Shown here: in pieces, positions 17,892 to 30,472 of the stretch
Layout of the letters: the number at the start of each line of letters is the position of its first letter
Position numbering within the stretch: position 1 is the first letter of the stretch
Assembly: GCF_041262585.1 (NCBI RefSeq)
Contig: NZ_JBGCBZ010000022.1
Coordinates: 62,001 to 126,000 of the forward strand
Reading direction: 5' to 3'
Source of the DNA: JAOEGB01 sp041262585
GTDB lineage: Bacteria; Actinomycetota; Actinomycetes; Streptosporangiales; Streptosporangiaceae
Length of the DNA: 64,000 nucleotides
Position numbers and translations under genes: made by a program
Notes under the pieces: model-generated
What the model saw: only the letters and a program-made list of their open reading frames with translations
The model's database searches: none
Told to the model about the DNA's origin: nothing

Positions 17892-20183
17892 TCAGGGGCA
17901 CGTGACGCAGGTCCACTCCACCCGGGCCTCCGCGGCGTTGCCGCCCGGCGTCCCGGTCGCCCAGTGCGTCACCTGCGGGCTCTCCCTGCTGTCCTGCGTC
18001 ACCCAGGTGGCCCCCGTGCCGGCGCCGTCGCGGTAGAGCCGGGCCACCCCGGCGCTGTCGACCGTCACCTTCCACGTCGCCAGGGCTCCCGCCCCGTTGA
18101 GGGAGTGGACCCTCTCCCAGGCGGTCGCGCCCTTCTTGATCGTCCAGACTCCGTTGCGCTGGATCGTCAGCATGAGCCGCCTGGCGCCGTTGGCGACCTT
18201 GGTGCCGAGGCTGACGCCGTGCCCGGTGGCGGGGTTCAGGGCGCTGTCGTCGTCGACCTGCCCCCGGAACTCCAGCGTGAAGTCGCCGCTCTTCGATATG
18301 TCGAGGGCGATGGCCGCACGGGCGGCCTTCCCTGTGGCGCTCCTGAGGCGCAGGCGGCCCCCGGACAGCTCGGCCACGCCGCCGCCCGGCTCCGGCCTCC
18401 AGTCGCCCCAGGCGTCCCAGGTGGTCGCGGCGACGGTTTCGGCGACCTCCAGTGAGTCCAGCAGCGCCTCGGCCGGCCGGCCGGGAGTCCCCGAGACCCA
18501 GACCGACACCTCGGGAGCGTCGGGAGCGGCGGCGACGACCCAGCGCGCGCCCGTGTCGGCCGAGTCGGCGAACAGCGCCGCGTTCCCCCTGGCGTCGACG
18601 GTGACCCGCCACATATGGGCGGCCGTCGTGTCCAGCGCGGCGGCGTGGACGCGGCTCCACCCCGCTCCGCCCTCGATCATCGAGTGGACGCCGTCGGGCT
18701 GGACGGCCAGCATGAGCCGCCGCGCCCCGGTGGACACCTTCAGCCCCAGGCCCACCCCAGCGCCCGTCCTCCGATCGAGCGTGGAGGGCGACGTGACCTG
18801 GCCCTTCAGCGTCGCGACGAACGCCCCGGAGGGTCCGTACGGCCGGTCGGCGCCGGAAATCCCCCCGTCGCCGCCACCGCCGCCACCACTGCCGGTGTCG
18901 GCGAGCCGGAGCCGCCCCGACGACGTGACCTCCGCCGTGCCGGTGAAGTTCCACGGGCCGCCCCAGCCGGCGCCGACCCCGGTGAACGCGGCCGACACGT
19001 CGAGTCGCGCCACCTTGATCTCGATCTGGTTGTGCTCCCAGACCACGAAGAACTTCCCCGGCTCGAACTCGTCGGCGCTCGCGTAGACGTCCCAGCCCCG
19101 GCCGGCGCCCGCCGTCCGCCGGGCGCAGTCGGCGAACAGCCGCCCCGGCCCCCAGGTGTCGCCCGGCCGCTTGACCTTGTAGTGCAGCACCTCGCGGTAT
19201 TGGTCCGGCTTGTCCGCTCCCGCCCCGCTGAACGGCCCGGCGAGCGTGTTGTAGATCGTCAGGTACCGGCCCGCGGAGTCACTGGTGAGGAAGGCCTTGA
19301 CGTAATAGTTCGGCAGGCCCGGGTCGAGTTCCAGCGCCGACCAGGTGAGGCCGCCGTCGGTGCTGGTCGCCGTGGCGGCGTAGGTCGCGTGCGTCCGGTA
19401 GTAGGCGTCCTTCTGCTCGGGCGACGTCCCGCCTCGCAGGTCGAGCGTCCGGGTCACCATCAGCAGCGTGCCGGGGTCATCGTGGGAGACCGCGACCTGC
19501 GGCTCCTCGATCGCGATGTCCCGCGGGTTCTCGGCCAGGCCGCCGGACGTCCAGGTTGCCAGGTCCGCCGAGCGCAGTACGCCCGCCCGCGTCGCCGTCC
19601 CCACCCTCCGCCAGTACGGCACGAGCCAGTGCCCGCCGTGCCGCAGCGGCTTCCCGGCGACGACCACGCCCCGGCCGTTGCCGGGCACGTCGACGGTGAT
19701 GGGGAAGTCGGCCCAGGTGAGGCCGCCGTCGATGCTCCGCTTGGCCGTCATCCGCACCGGGAAGCCGTCGACTCCGCCACCTGGCTCCCGGTCCTCGCCG
19801 ATCGTGATCCGGCCCAGGAGGGCGTACAGCGTGCCGCCGTCACGGAGAAAGATCACGTAGTGGTAGCGGTGGGTCGAGGTGGCCGCCGCCAGCGTGCCGG
19901 TCGTCCATGTCCGGCCTCCGTCGCCGGACCGCGCGAACATTATGGATCCCTGGTCGGTCGGGGTGGCGTCGATCGGGTCGGCCACACCCGCCCGCCAGCC
20001 GACGACCAGACGCAGGGGGTCGAGCGCCACGATGTCGGGCACCCGGTTGCCTTCGTGCCGCAGTTCGCCCCTCGCGTCCCTGTCGGCCGTGCCGTACACG
20101 GTGACGGGGTCACTGACACCCGTCCCGAAGGCGTCGGCGTCGGGCCAGGATTTCGCGCGGGCGCCGTCCGTGGTCGGGCTCAT
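17892..20183 (-). CDS. Sialidase-like (BNR/Asp-box) glycosidase with two C-terminal jelly-roll-like modules
   Basis: 763 residues. Residues 1-400 form a sialidase-type propeller: three Asp boxes (SGDGGRTW, SIDGGLTW, STDGGLTW) and NRVPD at the place of the FRIP arginine motif. Residues about 410-580 and 590-763 are two homologous copies of a concanavalin/LamG-like module (shared GARRLML, WKVTVD and ATGxxG patterns), probably carbohydrate binding. No signal peptide, Tat motif or transmembrane helix is seen at the N-terminus, which is odd for this class. Substrate could be sialic acid or another acidic sugar; the catalytic arginine triad cannot be confirmed by eye. Divergent from the EEP gene. 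Confidence 0.75.
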   Translation of the reverse strand: MSPTTDGARAKSWPDADAFGTGVSDPVTVYGTADRDARGELRHEGNRVPDIVALDPLRLVVGWRAGVADPIDATPTDQGSIMFARSGDGGRTWTTGTLAAATSTHRYHYVIFLRDGGTLYALLGRITIGEDREPGGGVDGFPVRMTAKRSIDGGLTWADFPITVDVPGNGRGVVVAGKPLRHGGHWLVPYWRRVGTATRAGVLRSADLATWTSGGLAENPRDIAIEEPQVAVSHDDPGTLLMVTRTLDLRGGTSPEQKDAYYRTHATYAATATSTDGGLTWSALELDPGLPNYYVKAFLTSDSAGRYLTIYNTLAGPFSGAGADKPDQYREVLHYKVKRPGDTWGPGRLFADCARRTAGAGRGWDVYASADEFEPGKFFVVWEHNQIEIKVARLDVSAAFTGVGAGWGGPWNFTGTAEVTSSGRLRLADTGSGGGGGGDGGISGADRPYGPSGAFVATLKGQVTSPSTLDRRTGAGVGLGLKVSTGARRLMLAVQPDGVHSMIEGGAGWSRVHAAALDTTAAHMWRVTVDARGNAALFADSADTGARWVVAAAPDAPEVSVWVSGTPGRPAEALLDSLEVAETVAATTWDAWGDWRPEPGGGVAELSGGRLRLRSATGKAARAAIALDISKSGDFTLEFRGQVDDDSALNPATGHGVSLGTKVANGARRLMLTIQRNGVWTIKKGATAWERVHSLNGAGALATWKVTVDSAGVARLYRDGAGTGATWVTQDSRESPQVTHWATGTPGGNAAEARVEWTCVTCP

Positions 20184-20348
20184 GCGTCACAGCGAACAGG
20201 ACCGGCATCTCGCGGCGCAAGCCGCACAAACGACATTGCAACGATATGTACGGAAGATCACTCAAATCCGCTCGTCAAGACCCTTCGACCGGTTCATAGT
20301 GGACGCGGAACTGATATTTCATGCTTAGGCGCTCTTTGGGTGGCGGTC

Positions 20349-21296
20349 ATGGTTGTAGTCGGCACGTGGAACCTCGAGAACCTGTACCGTCCGGGCGGCG
20401 AGTACGGCCCGCGCGACATGGCGGCCTACGAGGCGAAGCTGAAGGCGCTGAGCGGCACGATCGCCCAGGTCGGGCCGGACGTCCTCGGCGTCGAGGAGGT
20501 GGGGGACCCCGCCGCTCTCGACGACCTGGTCGCGCTCCTCGACGGCGAGTGGCACGTCGCCCTCTCCGGACACCCCGACGCGCGCGGCATCCGCGTCGGC
20601 GTCGTGAGCAGGCTCCCGCTGACCGTGCTGCACGATGTGAGCGCCTTCTCCCCGCCGCTCGCCGCGATCCAGGCGGACGACACGGGAGCCACGTCCGCGC
20701 AGACCAGCCGGGGCGTGCTCGCCGTACGGGCCGGCGCGGCCCCCGGCGCGGCTCTGGACCTGGTGGTCTGCCACCTCAAGTCCAAGCTGCTGAGCTTTCC
20801 CGGCCAGCGGTTCCAGCCGCACGACGAGGGGGAGCGGGCCCGGTTCGGCGCCTACGCGCTCTACCGGCGCAGCGCCGAGGCCGTCACCGTCCGCGGCCTG
20901 GCCGACCGGCTGCTGGACGGGCACGGCCGGACCAGGAACGTCGTCGTGCTCGGCGACCTCAACGACGAGCCGCAGGCCGCCACCACGCAGATCCTCCTCG
21001 GGCCGCCCGGCTCGGAGATCGGCACGGTGGGAGAGCGGCGCCCCGACGGCGGCGACGGGTCGCGGCTGTGGAACCTGGCGCCGCTGATCCCGGAGGCGGA
21101 GCGGTACTCCCGCGTCTACCACGACCGCAGGGAGCTGATCGATCACATCCTGGTCAGCCGCGCGCTGCTCGACCGGGTCGAGTCGGTCCGCTCGGTCGTC
21201 GCCCACGGGCTGCCGTCCGTGGGCGACCAGCCCACGGCGCGCCGGGACGCGGCCGACTCCGACCACGCCCCGGTCGTCGCCACACTGTCGCTGTAG
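20349..21296 (+). CDS. Endonuclease/exonuclease/phosphatase (EEP) family protein
   Basis: 315 residues with the EEP catalytic motifs in order: GTWNLENL, VLGVEEVGD (metal-binding Glu), VVCHLKSK, VVLGDLNDEPQ (GDxN), IDHILVS and the terminal SDHAPV. It is a metal-dependent phosphodiesterase or nuclease; there is no signal peptide, so cytosolic. The ATG at 20349 is used; a GTG nine bases earlier is also possible. It ends 10 bases before the convergent MBL gene. Confidence 0.88.
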   Translation: MVVVGTWNLENLYRPGGEYGPRDMAAYEAKLKALSGTIAQVGPDVLGVEEVGDPAALDDLVALLDGEWHVALSGHPDARGIRVGVVSRLPLTVLHDVSAFSPPLAAIQADDTGATSAQTSRGVLAVRAGAAPGAALDLVVCHLKSKLLSFPGQRFQPHDEGERARFGAYALYRRSAEAVTVRGLADRLLDGHGRTRNVVVLGDLNDEPQAATTQILLGPPGSEIGTVGERRPDGGDGSRLWNLAPLIPEAERYSRVYHDRRELIDHILVSRALLDRVESVRSVVAHGLPSVGDQPTARRDAADSDHAPVVATLSL

Positions 21297-21306
21297 ACCT
21301 GGGGGG

Positions 21307-22428
21307 TCAGGCGATCGTCTGCCACCAGCCGTCGACCGGTGGCGGGTCGTCGACGCTGAACCGCTCGCCGGGGCGCGGCACCACCAGGCGGACGTCGCGC
21401 GCCTTGGCCTCCCGCCACAGCCGGTCCACCGGCTCACTCCAGGCGTGGAGCGCCAGGTTGAACGTCCCCCAGTGCACAGGCAGCAGCAGGCGGGCGCGGA
21501 GATCGAGGTGGGCGAGGATCGCCTCCTCCGGCGTCATGTGGATGTCCGGCCAGCCGGGGCTGTAGGCGCCGATCTGGATCAGGGCGAGGTCGAACGGCCC
21601 GTGCGTTTCACCGATGGCGGCGTAGCCGTCGAAGTAGCCCGAGTCGCCGGTGTAGAAGACCCGCCGGCGCTCGCCCGCGATCACCCAGGAGGTCCACAGG
21701 GTGGGGTTGCGGACGAAGAGCCGGCCCGAGAAGTGGTGCGCCGCCGTCGCGACGAAGCGCAGCCCGGCGATCGACGCCTCCTCCTCCCAGTCCAGCTCGA
21801 CGATCCGGGACGCGGGCACCCCCCACCGCTCCAGGTGGGCGCCGACCCCCAGCGGCACCAGGAACGGCGCCGACTGCGTGCGGACCAGCGTGCGAACGGT
21901 CGCCATGTCGAGGTGGTCGTAGTGGTCGTGGGAGATCACGATCGCGTCGACCTCGGGCAGCTCGTGCAGCGCCACCGGCGCGGGATGCAGGCGGCGCGGG
22001 CCGAGCAGCGAGGACGGCGAGCAGCGCTCGCTCCACACCGGGTCGAACAGCACCCGGCGGCTCTCGATCTCCACCAGCGCCGACGAGTGGCCGTACCAGA
22101 CGACGTCGAGGTCGCTGCCGGGAGTGGCGGCGTTATCGGAGGAGGGAGTCATCAGCGGCACCGGCAGCCGCGGTGTGCGCCTCTGCCGCCCGAAGAGGAA
22201 CTCGCGGGCCATCTCGCCGGTCGTCCCCGGAGGCAGCACCGGGCTCGGCGTCGCGTTCTGGAACGCCGATCCGCGGAACTGCCGAGACCGCCGCATCCGG
22301 CGGGCCCGCTCGCCCGACGGCCGGGCGCCCAGGGCGGCCGGGACGTCGCGCACCGCCCATCCGGCCGCCGCGACCGCCGCGAGAGCCAGCGCGCCCGCGG
22401 CGAACCGCCACATCCGAGCGTCAGCCAT
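21307..22428 (-). CDS. Metallo-beta-lactamase fold hydrolase (NAPE-PLD/UlaG-like)
   Basis: 373 residues. One N-terminal membrane helix (about 9-28) then a soluble domain with SHDHYDHLD (HxHxDH), TAAHHFSGR, TGDSGYFDG and LLPVHWGTFNLA, the full metal set of the MBL fold. The WYGHSSALVEI start of the domain and its overall pattern match the N-acyl-phosphatidylethanolamine phospholipase D/UlaG branch. Probably membrane-anchored with the domain on either face; substrate not known. Confidence 0.85.
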   Translation of the reverse strand: MADARMWRFAAGALALAAVAAAGWAVRDVPAALGARPSGERARRMRRSRQFRGSAFQNATPSPVLPPGTTGEMAREFLFGRQRRTPRLPVPLMTPSSDNAATPGSDLDVVWYGHSSALVEIESRRVLFDPVWSERCSPSSLLGPRRLHPAPVALHELPEVDAIVISHDHYDHLDMATVRTLVRTQSAPFLVPLGVGAHLERWGVPASRIVELDWEEEASIAGLRFVATAAHHFSGRLFVRNPTLWTSWVIAGERRRVFYTGDSGYFDGYAAIGETHGPFDLALIQIGAYSPGWPDIHMTPEEAILAHLDLRARLLLPVHWGTFNLALHAWSEPVDRLWREAKARDVRLVVPRPGERFSVDDPPPVDGWWQTIA

Positions 22429-22535
22429 GCCGACCTGCCATGAAACGCCCCCTCCTGGCCGGGAATCCTCTGATCACCCTAGGCTGTGTCCGTTGACATC
22501 ATGCCCTGCCGCGCGCCGGGCGGCATGTCGGGCAC

Positions 22536-27059
<4,524 letters not shown>

Positions 27060-27316
27060 ATGTTGTTCCGCGCTCCTCGGTCGGGGCCAGGGGCTGGAGC
27101 GCGCGACGCGACCTCTTCACCGGTGGCCGGGCAATCAATTGATCTGATCGGTTCCGTAAGGCAGGCAGCGGTCGGGGATCAAGGACCATCTGTTGCACTG
27201 AAAGACCACGTTAGGCCGACCCGTGGGGCCGGGGAAGTGGTCTGCCGGGCGGAGGACCCTTTCGTCCCGGTCCGGCTGCCGAAGTCTACCGCCCGCCCGG
27301 CTTGTGCTTAGCTCGG

Positions 27317-30300
27317 CTAGGCTTCGCTGGAGAGCAGGCGGGCGGCCTCCTCGTCGGACAGCCGTTCGAGGTCGGCCATCACCAGCTCCTCCACCGCCGC
27401 CGCGAGCCGTTCGACCGTGCGGTGGGTGAAGGCCGTCCGCAGCGGCACGTCGAGCTGGACGTTCTGCCCGATCCTCGCGATGACCCGGGTGGCGAGCAGG
27501 GAGTGGCCGCCCAGGTCGAAGAAGTCGTCGAGCGCGCCGACGCGATCGAGGCCCAGCACCTCGGCCCAGACCGCCGCGATGAGCTCCTCCGCCTCCGTGC
27601 GCGGTGCGACGAAGGACGCGGAGCGCCACTCCGGGGCCGGGAGCGCGGCCAGGTCCAGCTTCCCGCCGGGCGTCAGCGGGAGCCGGTCGAGCGGCACGAA
27701 CGCCGCCGGGATCATGTGCTCGGGCAGCCGCTCGGCCAGGTGCGCCCTCAGGCCGGAGACGGTGTCGGCGTCCGCCGCGACGTAGGCCACGAGCAGCCCG
27801 GGGGAGTCTTCCCTGACCACCACCCGGGCCTGCCGCACCCCCGGGTGGGCCGTGATCCGCGCCTCGATCTCACCCGGCTCGATCCGGTACCCCCGGACCT
27901 TCACCTGGTCGTCGAGGCGGCCGAGGAACTCGAGCTGCCCGTCGCGGCGGCGGCGCACCCGGTCGCCCGTACGGTAGAGCCGCGCGCCAGGAGGGCCGAA
28001 CGGGCCGGGGACGAACCGCTCCGCCGTCAGCCCCGGACGGCCCAGGTAGCCCCGCGCCAGCCCCGCGCCGCCGAGGTACAGCTCGCCGGGGACGCCCAGC
28101 GGCACCGGATTGAGCCACCTGTCCAGCACGTGCGCCGTCGTCCCGGGCAGCGGGCGCCCGATCGGCGGTCGGCGCGGCCCACGGGTGCCCGTCAGCTCGG
28201 CCGCCGTCGCCACGATCGTCGTCTCCGTCGGGCCGTACGTGTTGACCAGCCGTACGCCCTCTCGGGCGATCTCGTGCCATCGGGTCACGGCCGCCGGATC
28301 CGCATGCTCCGCCCCGATGATCATCAATCGGAGCGAGGACGGCCATGCCACCGGCGCCGCCACCAACTCGTGCCAGTACGACGTCGGCAGGTCCAGCACC
28401 GTGAGCGCGCGGCCGTACGGGCCGGAGAGGAAGTCGGGGAGCGGCTCGCCGGTCATCACCAGAGTCGCCCCGGCGGCGAGACAGGGGTAGATCTCCTCCG
28501 CGTGCGTGTCGAAGCTTAGCGACGCGAACTGCAGGACGCGGTCGCCGGGCCGCAGCCCGTAGTGGTCGCGCATCCACGCCACGCGGGACGCCAGAGCGCC
28601 ATGCCCCACGGCGACCGCCTTCGGCAGCCCCGTGGACCCCGAGGTGTAGATCACATACGCGAGGTCACCGGGCGCGGGCTCACCAGCCGAGACCGGGCCG
28701 CCCGGGCACAGGTTTTCCAGGCGTGGGTTTTCCAGGCACAGCGCCGGGACGTCGGGCAGCCTCCCGAGGAGCCGTTGCCTGGTGACCACCAGCCCGGCGC
28801 CGCTGTCGGAGAGCATGTAGGCGAGGCGCGCGGGCGGATACGCCGGGTCGAGCGGCAGGTAGGCCGCCCCGGCCCGCCACACGGCGAGCAGCGTGGTCAC
28901 CGCCTCCGGACCGCGTTCGAGGCACACTCCCACCAGCGAGCCGGGGCCGACCCCCCGAGCGCGCAGCGCCCGTGCCAGCCGGTCGGCCCGCTCGGCCAGC
29001 TCCGCATAGGTGACCTCGACGTTTTCGCCGTCCTCGTCCCGGCCCCGCTGACCGGGCTCGCCCTGGCTCGCGAGCGCGACGCCCTCGTGGCGGCTCAGTT
29101 CGAACAGCGGAACCGGCAGGGCCGGGTCGGTGCGCACGTCGCCGGGGCGGAGTCCGATGTGCCCGTAGAGACGCGACAGGCGGATGTCCCGGTCGGCGAC
29201 GACCGCCTCCAGCACGTCGATGAAGTGCCCGGCGAGCTGCTCGACGGTCGCGGCCTCGAAGAGGTCGGTGTTGTAGTTGAACGAGGCCCGGGCGCCGTGC
29301 TCCGCCGGGTGGACCTCCAGCATCAGGTCGAACTTCGCGCAGGTGTGCCCGGGGTCGAACGGCTCCGCCTCCAGCCCGGCGAGCCGCGGGCCCGTCGAGG
29401 GCGGGTAGAGGTTGAACAGCGTCTCGAACAGCGGGTTCCGCCCGAGGTCGCGGTCGACGCCCAGCTCGGCCAGCAGGTGCTCGAACGGGATGTCCTGATG
29501 GTCGTAGGCCTCCAGCGCGGTCTGCCTGGTCCGGCCCATCACCTCGCGGAAGGCCGGGTCGCCCGACAGGTCGCCCCGCAGGACCAGCGTGTTGACGAGG
29601 AAGCCGACGAGGCCCTCCAACTCCTCGCAGTCGCGTCCGGAGACCGGCGACCCCACGCAGACGTCGTCCTGGCCCGAGTAGCGGGCGAGGAGCACCTGGA
29701 AGGCCGCCAGCAGCGTCATGTACGGCGTGCAGCGTTCCTCGCGGGCCAGCCGTACGACGTCGTCCCAGAGCCGCTCCGTGATCGGCCTGTCGGCGAACGC
29801 GCCGTTGGTCGTCTTGACGGGCGGGCGGGGGTGGTCGATGGGGAGGTCGATGGGCGTCGCGCCGGCCAGCCGGTCCTTCCAGTAGGCCAGCTGCTCCGCG
29901 ATCACCTCGTCCGTCAGCCGGTCGCGCTGCCATACGGCGTAGTCGCCGTACTGGATGGGCGGCCCGTCCACGGGCGTCTCCTCGTAGCCCGCCGCCAGCT
30001 CGTCGAACAGCACGCCGAACGACCATCCGTCGGCCACGATGTGGTGCAGGACGACGCACAGCACGTGGTCGCGGCCGTCCAGCTCCAGCAGGGTCGCCCG
30101 CAGCATCGGTCCGGCCGCCAGGTCGAACGGCGCGTTGGTGCGCTCGGCGACGAGCTCGCGGGCCCGCTTGTCCGTCACGGGGCCGAGGCGCTCGATCTCG
30201 ATCCACTGCTCGGGCGCCACGACCTGGACCGGACGGCCGTCCACGGCCGGGAAACGGGTCCGCAGGATCTCGTGCCTGGCGACGATCCCGTTGAGCGCGC

Positions 30301-30472
30301 GCTCCAGCGCCCCGGTGTCGAGCCGGCCGCGCAGCCGTTCGACGAGCACCATGTTGTACGCCGGATCGCCGGGGTCGAGCCGGTCGAGGAACCAGAGCCG
30401 TTCCTGGCCCGGCGACAGCGGGATCTCGGCCATGCCGGCCGGACGCGGCCCGATGGGCGGGTCGTCCATCAC
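27317..30472 (-). CDS. NRPS module C-A-T, acidic A-domain pocket (substrate likely amino-bearing)
   Basis: 1051 residues. Condensation domain (1-440) with LHHIVADGWS (HHxxxDG intact); adenylation domain (455-930) with IYTSGSTGLPKA, YGPTETT, YRTGDRVRRR and PGGKLDL; carrier domain (near 990) with DLGGHSLL. By eye against GrsA the A-domain pocket reads D-T-E-D-I-G-T-I-V-K. The Glu and Asp at positions 239 and 278 suggest a substrate with a second amino group, such as a diamino acid or ornithine; I do not commit to one. There is no thioesterase or reductase after the carrier domain. Start GTG overlaps the previous stop (GTGA). Contains a 15-bp in-frame duplication at 28705-28734. Last gene of the six-gene operon. 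Confidence 0.9.
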   Translation of the reverse strand: MMDDPPIGPRPAGMAEIPLSPGQERLWFLDRLDPGDPAYNMVLVERLRGRLDTGALERALNGIVARHEILRTRFPAVDGRPVQVVAPEQWIEIERLGPVTDKRARELVAERTNAPFDLAAGPMLRATLLELDGRDHVLCVVLHHIVADGWSFGVLFDELAAGYEETPVDGPPIQYGDYAVWQRDRLTDEVIAEQLAYWKDRLAGATPIDLPIDHPRPPVKTTNGAFADRPITERLWDDVVRLAREERCTPYMTLLAAFQVLLARYSGQDDVCVGSPVSGRDCEELEGLVGFLVNTLVLRGDLSGDPAFREVMGRTRQTALEAYDHQDIPFEHLLAELGVDRDLGRNPLFETLFNLYPPSTGPRLAGLEAEPFDPGHTCAKFDLMLEVHPAEHGARASFNYNTDLFEAATVEQLAGHFIDVLEAVVADRDIRLSRLYGHIGLRPGDVRTDPALPVPLFELSRHEGVALASQGEPGQRGRDEDGENVEVTYAELAERADRLARALRARGVGPGSLVGVCLERGPEAVTTLLAVWRAGAAYLPLDPAYPPARLAYMLSDSGAGLVVTRQRLLGRLPDVPALCLENPRLENLCPGGPVSAGEPAPGDLAYVIYTSGSTGLPKAVAVGHGALASRVAWMRDHYGLRPGDRVLQFASLSFDTHAEEIYPCLAAGATLVMTGEPLPDFLSGPYGRALTVLDLPTSYWHELVAAPVAWPSSLRLMIIGAEHADPAAVTRWHEIAREGVRLVNTYGPTETTIVATAAELTGTRGPRRPPIGRPLPGTTAHVLDRWLNPVPLGVPGELYLGGAGLARGYLGRPGLTAERFVPGPFGPPGARLYRTGDRVRRRRDGQLEFLGRLDDQVKVRGYRIEPGEIEARITAHPGVRQARVVVREDSPGLLVAYVAADADTVSGLRAHLAERLPEHMIPAAFVPLDRLPLTPGGKLDLAALPAPEWRSASFVAPRTEAEELIAAVWAEVLGLDRVGALDDFFDLGGHSLLATRVIARIGQNVQLDVPLRTAFTHRTVERLAAAVEELVMADLERLSDEEAARLLSSEA

